Assembly: GCF_014695385.1 (NCBI RefSeq)
Contig: NZ_JACJOD010000006.1
Coordinates: 620,001-684,000 of the forward strand
Reading direction: 5' to 3'
Source of the DNA: Trichocoleus sp. FACHB-46
GTDB lineage: Bacteria; Cyanobacteriota; Cyanobacteriia; FACHB-46
DNA: 64,000 bases
The stretch's first letter is position 1. Each line of letters starts with the position of its first letter. A program made the position numbers and the translations under genes. Positions 41,523 through 50,916 of this stretch are shown piece after piece. The notes beneath the pieces are model-generated. The model worked only from the letters and a program-made list of their open reading frames with translations, searched no databases and had not been told where the DNA came from.

Positions 41523-42653
41523 ATGCTTCATTTAAATCGTTCGCGGCTCACTTCACACCAGAGCTGGCTAAAGCTAGGCCTCTTAGCGTTCCTGCTGATG
41601 ACGCTTGCTGTCAGCTTTAGTCCAGCAGCATGGGCCGCCGATCGCGTGAGCCGATTGCCTGCTGGGAACGCAATTACAGATGGTAAGGCGTTATTGCGCT
41701 ATGCCTTGCCCATCAATAACAAAGATATTAGAAACGTCCAAACCAGCCTGGAAGACATTACTACCCAACTGCGAGCCAATCGCCGTTGGGGAGCTATTTC
41801 TAGGGATGCGAATAAAGCAGCTTCCATTCTCCAGAAAAATCAAGCCGCTTTACTCGCCAGTATTCCTCCCGACCGCCAGCAGCAAGCCGAGGCTCTGATC
41901 GCGGAAATGCAGCAAGAAGCTGTTGATTTACAAGCAGCGGCTGAGTCTAAAGATAAAGAGCAAATTCGCCAGAAACAAGCCGAACTACTCAATCATGTGA
42001 GCGAGTTAGAGGAGGCGATGGTACAGGAATTCCCCTTTGAAGTGCCAGCAGAGTACAGTAACTTGCCTCAACTAAAAGGGCGAGCCACAGTAGTTGTGGA
42101 AACGAGCAAAGGCCCCCTAACGGTAGTTGTGGACGGCTATAGCGCTCCTGTGACCGCTGGAAATTTTGTTGATCTAGTACAACGGGGCTTCTACGATGGC
42201 TTAGAGTTCACCCGTGCTGAAGATTCTTATGTGCTGCAAATTGGAGATCCACCCGGACCAGCGGAAGGTTTTATTGATCCCGCGACTGGCAAGTACCGCG
42301 CGGTGCCTCTCGAAGTCTTGGTTCAAGGAGATGATGCCCCCACTTACGGCATTACCTTAGAAGATGCAGGCCGCTATAAAGATTTGCCAGTACTACCCTT
42401 CTCAGCTTTTGGGGCTTTAGCTTTAGCTCGCCCCGGTGATGATCCCAATGGCGGATCGTCCCAGTTCTTCTTCTTCCTGTTTGAGCCAGAACTCACACCC
42501 GCTGGCTTGAATTTGTTGGATGGTCGGTACTCAATTTTTGGTTACGTGACCGAAGGCAAGGATGTTTTAGACGAACTGAAAGCTGGAGACAAAATCACCT
42601 CGGCCAAAGTGATGAAGGGAGCAGAGAATCTGGTCCAGCCTAAGTCTGCTTGA
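41523..42653 (+). CDS. lumenal cyclophilin, TLP40/CYP38-like
   Basis: The 376-residue protein has a signal peptide (about 1-38, cleavage after AWA), an N-terminal helical region (about 45-165, with EDITTQLRANRRW and the acidic Q/E-rich helices) and a C-terminal cyclophilin domain (about 185-370) with VVDGYSAPVTAGNFVDLVQRG and SSQFFFFLF. This architecture matches TLP40 of plants (CYP38), which aids photosystem II assembly, rather than a stand-alone isomerase. The isomerase site is partly altered: YDGLEFTRAED keeps one Arg but not the typical FHR. It starts at the ATG 41523. Confidence 0.88.
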   Translation: MLHLNRSRLTSHQSWLKLGLLAFLLMTLAVSFSPAAWAADRVSRLPAGNAITDGKALLRYALPINNKDIRNVQTSLEDITTQLRANRRWGAISRDANKAASILQKNQAALLASIPPDRQQQAEALIAEMQQEAVDLQAAAESKDKEQIRQKQAELLNHVSELEEAMVQEFPFEVPAEYSNLPQLKGRATVVVETSKGPLTVVVDGYSAPVTAGNFVDLVQRGFYDGLEFTRAEDSYVLQIGDPPGPAEGFIDPATGKYRAVPLEVLVQGDDAPTYGITLEDAGRYKDLPVLPFSAFGALALARPGDDPNGGSSQFFFFLFEPELTPAGLNLLDGRYSIFGYVTEGKDVLDELKAGDKITSAKVMKGAENLVQPKSA

Positions 42654-42735
42654 GGACTAGTTATGCTGTGGGTAGAAGAGTTGAGTGAAACAACTTTTCT
42701 ACCTGTTGCTTGTGTAGCCCTTAGGAACTGCATTT

Positions 42736-43041
42736 ATGGTTCTCATCGAGTTGGTGTTTGCGATCGCTCTGGGTGTTTTTGTGGTGCTCCTGCTGGTCAA
42801 CTCAATGCAGCGTGAGCAGCAACAGCAACGGCTGAGAAATGCTTTCTACCAACAACTGGGAGCAGGAAACGGCTATATTTCACTGATTCAACTGGTGGCA
42901 GCGGCCAAAGTAGATCCAGAATTGGCTCGACAATTTCTAGAGCACCAAGCGCAGGTATTGACCGCTACCCCAGAAGTAGATGCTGACGGTGATACTTTCT
43001 ATCGCTTTCCCAAACTTCGTCCGAGTGATGCAGCACGCTAA
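42736..43041 (+). CDS. hypothetical protein, one membrane helix plus small soluble domain
   Basis: A 101-residue protein has a helix at about 3-22 (LIELVFAIALGVFVVLLLV), a basic, glutamine-rich strip, and a region YISLIQLVAAAKVDPELARQFLEHQAQ that could be a small helix-turn-helix-like fold. It follows the cyclophilin gene by 82 bases and precedes thiL by 62, in the same direction. No named family is recognised. The conserved-looking structure supports a real gene. Confidence 0.65.
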   Translation: MVLIELVFAIALGVFVVLLLVNSMQREQQQQRLRNAFYQQLGAGNGYISLIQLVAAAKVDPELARQFLEHQAQVLTATPEVDADGDTFYRFPKLRPSDAAR

Positions 43042-43103
43042 TTACTTGCGTCCTTCGTGAAACATCAATTGCTAAACCAGACCCTAGTGCTAGACAACGA
43101 CCT

Positions 43104-44162
43104 GTGAGCAACGATTTATCCAGGTTAAAAGTCCAAGATTTAGGAGAACAAGCATTACTGCAACGTTTGCAGCGCTTTTGTCCTGAAGGAATTGTCGGTG
43201 ATGATGCTGCTGTGCTCCAGACGCACCCACAACTCGATCTGGTGATTACAACGGATGTATTAGTAGACGCGGTACATTTTAGCGTTGGTCTTGCATCTCC
43301 AGGTGTTTATACAACTTCTCCAACAGATGTCGGTTGGCGAGCCGCCGCCGCAAATCTCTCAGATTTAGCCGCAATGGGAGCAGCACCGCTGGGCATTACA
43401 GTGGGTTTGAGTGCTCCGGGAGAGACGCCTGTCGTCTGGATTGAACAAATTTACCAAGGCTTAACCGCTTGTCTACAGCAATTTAATACTCCAATTGTGG
43501 GTGGAGACGTTACGCGATCGCCTATCCTCACCTTAGCTATTACTGCTTTCGGTCAAGTAGCACCGCATCAAGTGATCCGCCGCTCTACCGCACAACCTGG
43601 AGATGCGATCGTCGCGACAGGTTGGCATGGTGCTTCTAGAGCAGGTCTAGAACTGCTACTACATCCTGAGGTAGGTCAGGAGCTTAGTGAGAGCGATCGC
43701 ACCTATCTCATTCAAGCTCACCAACGCCCCAACCCTCGCCTCGACATTCTGCCTTACCTTCTTCCTTCCTCCCCCATTTCTCATCCCTCATCTTTGCTTT
43801 CTCCTCCTTCCAGAATCGCTGGCATGGATAGCAGTGATGGTCTTGCCGACGCGATCGTGCAAATTTGTCGGATGAGTAGGGTGGGTGCCAGGGTTGAGCG
43901 GAGCCAAATTCCCATTCCGCCCGCTTTAACTCGTTGGGTTAGCTCTGAACAAGCGATGCAATGGGCGTTATATGGGGGAGAAGATTTTGAATTGGTTTTG
44001 TGTCTAGAGCAAGCAGTAGCCCAAGCTTTGGTTGAGCAGTTAGAGCTAGGAGCCGCGATTGTGGGGACGATAACTAAGGAGCCTGAAGTTTTACTGATTG
44101 ACGCTGCGGGGCATGAGCCTGATGAGACACTGGCTCTACAAAAGGGCTTCCAACATTTCTAG
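43104..44162 (+). CDS. thiL: thiamine-monophosphate kinase
   Basis: ThiL phosphorylates thiamine monophosphate to the diphosphate cofactor. The 352-residue protein has the AIR-synthase-like fold, with GDDAAVL (about 32-38), TTDVLVDAVHF (49-59), NLSDLAAMGA (84-93), IVGGDVTRSP (131-140) and MDSSDGLADAI (241-251). The start is a GTG at 43104. Residues 219-236 are an unusual Ser/Pro/Leu stretch encoded by a pyrimidine-rich simple repeat (43758-43811) that keeps the frame. The stop overlaps the stop of the convergent cupin gene in CTAG. Confidence 0.94.
   Translation: MSNDLSRLKVQDLGEQALLQRLQRFCPEGIVGDDAAVLQTHPQLDLVITTDVLVDAVHFSVGLASPGVYTTSPTDVGWRAAAANLSDLAAMGAAPLGITVGLSAPGETPVVWIEQIYQGLTACLQQFNTPIVGGDVTRSPILTLAITAFGQVAPHQVIRRSTAQPGDAIVATGWHGASRAGLELLLHPEVGQELSESDRTYLIQAHQRPNPRLDILPYLLPSSPISHPSSLLSPPSRIAGMDSSDGLADAIVQICRMSRVGARVERSQIPIPPALTRWVSSEQAMQWALYGGEDFELVLCLEQAVAQALVEQLELGAAIVGTITKEPEVLLIDAAGHEPDETLALQKGFQHF
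43758..43811. repeat. in-frame pyrimidine-rich simple repeat inside thiL
   Basis: CTTCCTTCCTCCC, TCATCCCTCATC and CTCCTCC motifs follow one another. The block encodes a Leu/Ser/Pro-rich run between PRLDILPY and RIAGMDSSDG, which normally lie close together. The motif style matches intergenic repeats such as the one before atpA. Confidence 0.6.
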
Positions 44163-44494
44163 GCGCCTAAGCCGAAGTAAGTCAAGACTAAGTTGATAGA
44201 GCCGTTGTTTACAATTTCGTGCACTTCCCCAGGTTCCACGGCAATACAAGTGCCTGGTTGCAGCAGATGTTCCTGCCCATCAATTTGAATCACACCTGAG
44301 CCAGCTTCGACAAAAAAAACTTCACACATATCCTCATGGGAATGCGCTGTAGCAACTTGCCCCGGAGCAAAGTAGGCCTGAGCAAAGTTGATCAAGTGCG
44401 GCAGGTCGTTCAACCGCAGCATTACTTTCTTCTTAATGGCCGGGTTATGAGAAACCTGTTCTTCAGGCAGGTGGTCGAGAGTGGTCAGTTTCAT
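44159..44494 (-). CDS. cupin-domain protein
   Basis: The 111-residue single cupin barrel has the two motifs: HSHEDMCEVFFVEAGSG (metal-binding His, Glu) and PGEVHEIVNNG. LNDLPHLINFAQAYFAPGQ precedes the first. Cupins of this size include dioxygenases and sugar-binding proteins; the substrate is unknown. It is convergent with thiL, with a four-base overlap of stop codons. Confidence 0.85.
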   Translation of the reverse strand: MKLTTLDHLPEEQVSHNPAIKKKVMLRLNDLPHLINFAQAYFAPGQVATAHSHEDMCEVFFVEAGSGVIQIDGQEHLLQPGTCIAVEPGEVHEIVNNGSINLVLTYFGLGA

Positions 44495-44518
44495 ACAGGT
44501 TTAATTACTAGTTGCTAC

Positions 44519-44545
44519 AAAAAAGGACGCTCTTGTCGAACGTCC
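44519..44545 (-). terminator. Rho-independent terminator downstream of gap2
   Basis: On the minus strand GGACG pairs with CGTCC around an 11-base loop and is followed by six T. It lies 135 bases past the gap2 stop and just upstream of the cupin gene. Confidence 0.7.
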
Positions 44546-44679
44546 CAGATTTGAATGTAGATAACAGTTGCTTCAGCAGATGGAGTTGCAATCGCTTGGC
44601 GAATCGCTGCACCTCTAAACTCTAATTTTAGGTGAGAGCGATCGCGCCAAGTACTGGGCTAGAACGCATCAGCGTCTGT

Positions 44680-45693
44680 CTAGCCTTGCCATTTTTCACC
44701 TACAGTTTCAGCTAGGTCAACCACACGTTGGCTGTAACCCCACTCGTTGTCGTACCAAGCAACAACCTTCACCATGTTGCCGCCCATCACCATCGTCAGC
44801 TCAGCATCCACGATGGAAGAAGCATCGGTACCACGGTAGTCAGTGGAAACCAAAGGCAGATCGCTATAAGCCAAAATACCTTTTAGCGCACCCTCAGAGG
44901 CAGCCTTCATCACTTCATTGACTTGCTCAGCGATCGTGTTCTTCTCAACTTCTACGACCAAGTCCACAATGGAAACGTTGGGGGTAGGGACACGCAGAGC
45001 AATACCGTTGAGTTTACCTTTGAGTTCGGGTAGAACCAGCGCTACCGCTTTAGCCGCACCAGTGGTGGTTGGCACAATGTTCATTGCAGCAGCCCGTGCG
45101 CGACGTAGATCCCGGTGGCTAGCATCCAACAACCGCTGGTCCCCAGTGTAGCTGTGGGTGGTGGTCATGGTGCCTTTGACAATGCCGAAGTTCTCATGCA
45201 AAACCTTGGCAACAGGGGCTAAACAGTTAGTGGTGCAGCTCGCGTTACTGATAATGACATGCTTGACAGGGTCGTAGTCTTTGTCGTTTACACCCACGAC
45301 GAAGGTGCCATCATCTCCTTTGCCAGGAGCTGTAATCAATACTTTCTTTGCACCAGCTTTCAAGTGCTTAGAAGCTCCGTCACGGCTAGTAAAGACGCCA
45401 GTGGATTCAATAACCAAATCAATATCCCAGGCTGCCCAAGGCAGGTTTTCTGGGTTACGGTCAGATACACACTTGACAATTTTGCCATTAACAGTGATGG
45501 AGTTGTCATCCGCGCTGATATCAGCGTCGAATTTGCCCAACATGGTGTCATATCTGAGCAGGTGGGCATTGGTTTTTGGGTCAGAGGTATCGTTAATAGC
45601 GACTACTTCAATGTGGCTATTTTCTCTGCCGATCCAGCATCGCATGAAGTTACGTCCGATGCGTCCAAAGCCGTTGATCGCTACTCTAATCAC
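44680..45693 (-). CDS. gap2: glyceraldehyde-3-phosphate dehydrogenase, Calvin cycle type
   Basis: The enzyme reduces 1,3-bisphosphoglycerate with NAD(P)H. At 337 residues with the starting [38 protein letters not shown] around the catalytic cysteine, and a full-length, cyanobacterial Gap2-like sequence ([30 protein letters not shown]), it is the dual-cofactor anabolic form rather than Gap1. The start is GTG at 45693. It has its own terminator. No CP12-like or regulatory tail is present, as in other cyanobacterial Gap2. Confidence 0.96.
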   Translation of the reverse strand: MIRVAINGFGRIGRNFMRCWIGRENSHIEVVAINDTSDPKTNAHLLRYDTMLGKFDADISADDNSITVNGKIVKCVSDRNPENLPWAAWDIDLVIESTGVFTSRDGASKHLKAGAKKVLITAPGKGDDGTFVVGVNDKDYDPVKHVIISNASCTTNCLAPVAKVLHENFGIVKGTMTTTHSYTGDQRLLDASHRDLRRARAAAMNIVPTTTGAAKAVALVLPELKGKLNGIALRVPTPNVSIVDLVVEVEKNTIAEQVNEVMKAASEGALKGILAYSDLPLVSTDYRGTDASSIVDAELTMVMGGNMVKVVAWYDNEWGYSQRVVDLAETVGEKWQG

Positions 45694-46092
45694 TGCGTCT
45701 TGCCCTCTGTATTACTAAAGTCGGATAGCGAGTAATGACCCAGATCATATCGCAAAGGATGCCTATTTCGAACTCCCAATCCGTTCCCCAGCACCCGCTA
45801 AAAATTTTAATAAATGAGTGAATTCAAGAAATTTTCCGGATTTAACTGAGAATTTACCAATTTCCATTCCCAGTCGTTTCTTTGCCAAGCTTTCTTGAAT
45901 TTCAGACAACGTTGATTCAGGATCTCAACCTATTTTGTGCTTGTAGAGATCTCAGGGACAAAAGCGGCAAAATTGGCTTGATCACTGAGACTGCTAGAAA
46001 CAAGTGGCGAAGCCATGACCTAAAAAACCGTTGTCTTGCACAACAAAACCCGACCAAGCAATAAGCTTTGAATTTTGATTCGGCGATCGCCC
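45694..46092. other. gap2 upstream region
   Basis: This 399-base region between gap2 and nadD carries the gap2 promoter. An open frame at 45882-46064 on the plus strand has no coding signal. No RNA gene is seen. Confidence 0.4.
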
Positions 46093-46788
46093 TTAGTCAT
46101 GGTTCTGATAAAGCTGATAGCCAGTGATGTAAGCTCTAACTGCTTCTGGCACTAGATAGCGAATAGAGCGTTGCTCTCGGCAGTATTGGCGAATCAAGCT
46201 CGAAGAGATACCCATAACAGGCATAGGGAGACGCTGCCAGCGGATGGCAATAGATTGCTGAGCCATGACCGCAATAACTTGCTCACAGCTAGCGATCATT
46301 TCCGTAGTCCAACCCAATTCAGTCGTTGGAGTCGTTAAATCATTGGCTGAACCACAGGAATCTGGACTACAGGAATTAGAAGGTTGAGAGCGAGGGGCAA
46401 CTAACCACTCACAGGTCGCAGCTAATTTGGCGTGGTCATACCAGCGTGGCAAAGTTCGGAAGGCATCTAAACCAATAATCCAGTACCACTGAACTTGCAG
46501 ATGAAGTTCTTGTAAAGCTTGCAGAGTTGTGATGGCAAAAGAAGGCCCCACCCGATTAGCCTCAATCTGGGTGACAGTAAAAGTGGGGTGATCGGCGATC
46601 GCTTGTTGCACCATTTGCAGTCGATGCTCAAAACTCAATCCGAGTTGCTGAGCTTTGTGCGGTGCTAAGCGGGTTGGCACCCAAATCACTTGGTCAAGAG
46701 CGGCTTGCTGCAATGCTGCCTCAGCCATGACCAAATGCCCCCAATGAATTGGGTCAAACGTTCCACCCAAAATTGCCACTTTCTGCAT
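46093..46788 (-). CDS. nadD: nicotinate-nucleotide adenylyltransferase
   Basis: NadD makes nicotinic acid adenine dinucleotide in NAD synthesis. The nucleotidyltransferase motifs GGTFDPIHWGH at the N-terminus and ISSSLIRQYCRE near the C-terminus are intact. The ATG at 46788 is preferred, giving MQKVAILGGTFDP; upstream codons are open to 46833 but not conserved. A polar segment of about 25 residues (SQPSNSCSPDSCGSANDL) is inserted in the central region, so the protein is about 30 residues longer than usual. Confidence 0.9.
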   Translation of the reverse strand: MQKVAILGGTFDPIHWGHLVMAEAALQQAALDQVIWVPTRLAPHKAQQLGLSFEHRLQMVQQAIADHPTFTVTQIEANRVGPSFAITTLQALQELHLQVQWYWIIGLDAFRTLPRWYDHAKLAATCEWLVAPRSQPSNSCSPDSCGSANDLTTPTTELGWTTEMIASCEQVIAVMAQQSIAIRWQRLPMPVMGISSSLIRQYCREQRSIRYLVPEAVRAYITGYQLYQNHD

Positions 46789-47296
46789 GCTAAACTGGCT
46801 GCTTTTCTCAGCATCAATTCGCTTGGATCTCAAACTCAGTCACCGTTCTGTAACACTACGTTGCCGGAATTGTGATGCCAGCTCAATGCAGTGACTGATC
46901 TCCGTACAAACCCTAGTTGCAACTATAAAGGCTAGATGTAGGATGCAGAAGATTTGATGAAAAATTGTGGAATTCCTAGAAATTACTGAAGAATTCTTAT
47001 GGCGAATCATCTTGATCGAGATCAACTCGCTATCAACCTGGAAAGTTGATTCTCACGATGTTTTTTCAGGAGATTTCCGGATCTATAACGCCCTAGGCGA
47101 GTAAAGATAAAAACAGTCCCAGGACAAAAAAATCCCTTAAATGGGAGCAATCGGAACAACTAATTTAGAGTGATAAAGTTTCGAAAAGACGTTCTTTCTC
47201 TAAAGAAGTAAATGCTTGGCGGACTGTATCGCTAAAAAGCAATTCTTGATATGATATCGCGTGTTATTGGTGTGGTGTGGTGTGTAAGGAGCTAAA
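46789..47296. other. intergenic region upstream of murC
   Basis: This 508-base region between divergent nadD and murC is AT-rich and ends in tandem GTGTG copies (47269-47283) just before the ribosome binding site of murC, AAGGAG. No ORF or RNA gene is recognised. Confidence 0.45.
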
Positions 47297-48868
47297 ATGC
47301 TGAATTCTGTTGATTTCAGCGGGAGGCCATTTCATTTCATTGGAATCGGTGGAATTGGAATGTCGGCCCTCGCTTACGTTCTGGCAAAGCGTAGGCTACC
47401 TGTTTCTGGCTCGGATATTCGGTTAAATCACATTACTCAGCGCTTACAAGATTTAGGAGCGCACATTTTCTGGAGCCAAGATGCCACGAATTTAGAGTTT
47501 TTTCGACAAGCTGAATCATCTAAAAGTGACGCATTGCCAGCAGCAGCTGTAGCGATCGCAGCGAATGGGAAAAATGGGGGGGGAGCGAAAGAAACCCTGT
47601 CCACCACTAGCAAAGTATCTAGTAATGCCGATACTGCCCTGTTGCCTCAGGTAATTTGTTCTACAGCAATTAACCCAGCGAATGCAGAGTACCGTGCTGC
47701 TCTAGAGTTAGGTTGTCCAATTTTTCATCGCTCTGATCTCCTAGCGGCCTTAATCCAGGATTACCAAAGTATTTCCGTTGCTGGAACTCATGGTAAAACC
47801 ACGACCAGCAGTATGATTGGTCATTTGTTGCTGGAAACAGGCTTGGACCCCACGATTGTAGTGGGAGGAGAGGTGAAAGCTTGGGAGGGTAATGCCCGTT
47901 TAGGAGAAGGACCCTACTTAGTCGCTGAGGCGGATGAGTCGGATGGCTCTCTCGTGAAATTCTCGTCTCAGATTGGCATTGTCACTAATATTGAACTGGA
48001 TCACCCGGATCACTACAGCACGTTAGACGAGGTGATTTCAACATTCAAAACCTTTGCTAGCCACTGCAAAACTTTAATCGGTTGCATCGATTGTGCCACC
48101 GTTCGAGATGCGCTCCAACCAGCCATTACCTACAGCTTGCATCGAGAATCGGGTGCTGACTACACGGTAGACTGCGTCACCTATCAGGCAAATGGGACCA
48201 AGGCTCAAGTCTGGGAACGGGGTGAATTACTGGGAGAACTCAGCCTCAAACTGTTGGGCCAGCACAACCTGAGTAATGCGTTGGCAGCGGTTGCTGTGGG
48301 CCGACTTCTAAACCTAGACTTTGCCCAGATAGCTCCAGCGATCGCGACTTTTGAAGGGGCACGTCGTCGCTTTGAATATCGCGGTGAATACAACGAGGTT
48401 TTATTTGTCGATGACTACGCCCATCATCCGAGCGAAATTCGAGCCACTCTAGCAGCCGCTCATTTACAGGCGACCGAATTGCCCACTGCCCATCAGAGGC
48501 GAGTCGTTGCTGTATTTCAACCGCACCGTTACAGCCGCACTCAAACTTTTTTGGCAGAGTTTGCTGAATCTTTTCAGGATGCGGATGTAGTTGTAGTGAC
48601 AGACATCTACGCTGCCGGAGAAGCCCAACCAGATAATCTGACGGGCCAACAGGTCGTAGATGCGATCGCGGCCCACCATGCTCACGTGGTTTTTCAACCT
48701 TCGTTGGCAGCAGTCCAAAGCTTTTTGGAACAAACGCTGCAACCAAGAGACTTAGCTTTATTTCTGGGGGCTGGTAACTTAAACCAAATTATCCCGGAAT
48801 TAATGGCCTTTCAGGAGCGTGCCGCAAAAAGCATATCTCAAGAAAGGTGCGACCAAACCTCTTTCTGA
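47297..48868 (+). CDS. murC: UDP-N-acetylmuramate--L-alanine ligase
   Basis: MurC adds the first residue of the peptidoglycan stem peptide. The 523-residue protein has FHFIGIGGIGMSALA (UDP-binding strand), ATP loop GTHGKTTTSSM, EADESDGSLVKF, the central Mg-binding region NIELDHPDHY, and the C-terminal FQPHRYSRTQ. Residues about 71-116, between SQDATNLEFF and PQVICSTAIN, are an extra low-complexity segment with an eight-G run at 47576-47583. AAGGAG lies six bases before the ATG. Confidence 0.95.
   Translation: MLNSVDFSGRPFHFIGIGGIGMSALAYVLAKRRLPVSGSDIRLNHITQRLQDLGAHIFWSQDATNLEFFRQAESSKSDALPAAAVAIAANGKNGGGAKETLSTTSKVSSNADTALLPQVICSTAINPANAEYRAALELGCPIFHRSDLLAALIQDYQSISVAGTHGKTTTSSMIGHLLLETGLDPTIVVGGEVKAWEGNARLGEGPYLVAEADESDGSLVKFSSQIGIVTNIELDHPDHYSTLDEVISTFKTFASHCKTLIGCIDCATVRDALQPAITYSLHRESGADYTVDCVTYQANGTKAQVWERGELLGELSLKLLGQHNLSNALAAVAVGRLLNLDFAQIAPAIATFEGARRRFEYRGEYNEVLFVDDYAHHPSEIRATLAAAHLQATELPTAHQRRVVAVFQPHRYSRTQTFLAEFAESFQDADVVVVTDIYAAGEAQPDNLTGQQVVDAIAAHHAHVVFQPSLAAVQSFLEQTLQPRDLALFLGAGNLNQIIPELMAFQERAAKSISQERCDQTSF
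47576..47583. repeat. G8 homopolymer in murC
   Basis: Eight consecutive G residues encode part of NGKNGGGAK in the low-complexity insertion. Homopolymer tracts of this length are prone to slippage, but no frameshift is present. Confidence 0.7.
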
Positions 48869-49003
48869 TGTTCACTATGAACCATCACCGCATAGCAGTT
48901 TCACGATGAATGAAAGATTGCTGTACCAGGGTTGGCCACAACCTGGAGAAGCGGAAACCAGTCTTTCATCTTAGGCCCGTAGGCATGGAGCAGTTGGACC
49001 ATC

Positions 49004-50023
49004 ATGACTCTTTCCCAAGATCCGCCTAGCATTCTGAAGCCTTCCACCTTTATCACACCAAACATCCCACCCAAAACTGAGGCTGCTCCCCCCAAGCCTG
49101 ATCCCTTGAAATACTCACCGATTCGCTTGCCCGCTACCGAGTGTCTGATTAAACCTCAAGTCTCCTTAGCACCCTTCACTTCTTTTCGAGTGGGAGGACC
49201 CGCAGAATGGTTTGTTTCCCCGAGGCGAGCAGAGGAAATGCAAGCCAGCATCGATTGGGCTAACCAAGAGGGGTTGCCTGTTACCTTGCTGGGAGCAGGG
49301 TCCAACTTGTTGGTCAGCGATCGCGGTTTACCCGGTTTGGTCATTTGCACCAGGCATTTTCGCCACGCTCACTTTGATGCCGAAACAGGTCAAATCACGG
49401 CTGGGGCCGGAGAACCACTAGTCCGTCTAGCTTGGCAAGCTGCAGAGCGGGGTTGGGAAGGTCTGGAATGGGCGGTGGGAATTCCAGGCACTCTAGGCGG
49501 TGCAGTGGTGATGAACGCAGGAGCACACGGAGATTGCACGGCTGATGTTTTAGTCAATGCTCATGTGCTTTTACCCAATGGCACGACAGAAATCCTTTTA
49601 CCTGGCGATTTGGGTTTCAACTACCGCACCTCAGCGCTGCAAGGCGATCGCCGCTTAGTCACCCAAGCAACGCTGCAATTAAAACCAGGAGCTGATCCCG
49701 CTCAGGTAATGGCAGCTACAACCACTCACTTAAAGCAGCGCCAGACTAGTCAGCCTTATCACCTGCCTAGTTGTGGAAGTGTATTTCGCAATCCTGGACC
49801 CCAAACTGCTGGTTGGCTAATTGAACAAGCAGGGTTGAAGGGACATCGGATTGGGGGAGCGCAAGTTGCTCAGCGCCATGCCAACTTCATTCTCAACTGT
49901 GGTGGCGCGACTGCCTACGACATTTTTCAGCTGATTCGCTATGTGCAGCAACAAGTAGAACAGCATTGGTCATTGCGTTTAGAGCCAGAAGTGAAAATGC
50001 TGGGAGAGTTTCAACTCGCCTAA
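49004..50023 (+). CDS. murB: UDP-N-acetylenolpyruvoylglucosamine reductase
   Basis: MurB reduces the enolpyruvyl group with NADPH and FAD. After a disordered N-terminus of about 45 residues (Pro/Lys-rich) it has [47 protein letters not shown] (FAD binding), SCGSVFRNP (catalytic serine) and the C-terminal EPEVKMLG. It lies 135 bases after murC in the same direction, the normal murC-murB pairing of cyanobacteria. The ATG at 49004 begins the open frame. Confidence 0.96.
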   Translation: MTLSQDPPSILKPSTFITPNIPPKTEAAPPKPDPLKYSPIRLPATECLIKPQVSLAPFTSFRVGGPAEWFVSPRRAEEMQASIDWANQEGLPVTLLGAGSNLLVSDRGLPGLVICTRHFRHAHFDAETGQITAGAGEPLVRLAWQAAERGWEGLEWAVGIPGTLGGAVVMNAGAHGDCTADVLVNAHVLLPNGTTEILLPGDLGFNYRTSALQGDRRLVTQATLQLKPGADPAQVMAATTTHLKQRQTSQPYHLPSCGSVFRNPGPQTAGWLIEQAGLKGHRIGGAQVAQRHANFILNCGGATAYDIFQLIRYVQQQVEQHWSLRLEPEVKMLGEFQLA

Positions 50024-50404
50024 ACTGGCTGATGGCTGGATATGGCTACAAGGCTACTGTTCAGATTGATGCTTCTGCTTAGTCGTCTGCTGAAGACTTC
50101 AGAAAATTGCAGCTCTAACAAAGTTGCTTCTAAGGAGTCATGAAAATCCAGCGGCTGTAATGTTAACTTAGGTGAAGGCTTTAAGAGGTACAGTCACCAG
50201 CACTCGCCATGCAATCCTGAGGTGGCTAAGCTGATTCACAGCCTTACCCTAGGTTGGCTTCTGTGGCTTGAAAGTTTTCTAGAAAGAATCAAGCTTCAGG
50301 CTGGGTTAGGCAAAAGTCTGCCAAAGAGACAGTGAGAGTGGCAGAATAGCAGAGACTAGGAACAACCTAATTTAGACAAACAACTCGTACCCAATCTAAA
50401 CGTT
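50024..50404. other. murB-ybaB intergenic region
   Basis: This 381-base region between murB and ybaB has no ORF with coding character and no RNA gene that I recognise. It has an AT-rich stretch and probably carries the ybaB promoter. Confidence 0.4.
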
Positions 50405-50749
50405 ATGAGCAAAGGACAGGGATTTGGCTTCGGTCTGGGCAAAATGAAAGAGCTGACCGAAGCATTCAAGAAGGCACAACAAGTACAAGAGGGTGCCAAA
50501 CAACTCCAAGAAGATTTGGAGAAAATGGAAATTGAAGGACAAGCGGGTGGGGGCATGGTGAAGGTGGTCCTCAGTGGCAACCAAGAGCCCCGGCGAGTAG
50601 AAATTTCAGCCGATGTGCTAGGGGAAGGCGCTGAGGTGGTTTCTGACTTGGTGACTGCTGCCATGAAGGATGCTTACAACAAGTCCACAGCCACCATGCG
50701 CGAGAAAATGGAAGAGTTGACAGGTGGTTTGAACCTACCTGGCCTCTAA
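50405..50749 (+). CDS. YbaB/EbfC family nucleoid-associated protein
   Basis: The 114-residue homodimer binds DNA and is near recR/dnaX in other bacteria. The sequence starts [20 protein letters not shown], then has a helix of [20 protein letters not shown] and the beta core [19 protein letters not shown], ending in a helical tail. It is a core cyanobacterial gene, often near murB. A hairpin terminator follows. Confidence 0.92.
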   Translation: MSKGQGFGFGLGKMKELTEAFKKAQQVQEGAKQLQEDLEKMEIEGQAGGGMVKVVLSGNQEPRRVEISADVLGEGAEVVSDLVTAAMKDAYNKSTATMREKMEELTGGLNLPGL

Positions 50750-50779
50750 ATCAACAGCATTTAAGAGTCCAACTCAATC

Positions 50780-50816
50780 CGGGCAAGCAGTTTATGTCTG
50801 CTCTTTGCCCGGTTTT
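50780..50816 (+). terminator. Rho-independent terminator of ybaB
   Basis: CCGGGCAA pairs with TTGCCCGG, with GCAG/CTGC continuing the stem beyond a three-base bulge; the stem is followed by TTTTG. It lies 30 bases past the ybaB stop. Confidence 0.85.
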
Positions 50817-50916
50817 GTTGTTTTGACTTTATAAATGTGCGATCGCCCTTATCGATGCTCTTGTCAACGCTAAGTCTGTGACTGCTCAGTCTCTCTTGAA
50901 TGACAAGCCTGCAAAT

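Noticed and set aside
45882-46064. 60-codon frame upstream of gap2
   Set aside because: No start signal and no domain; the region is more likely the gap2 promoter.
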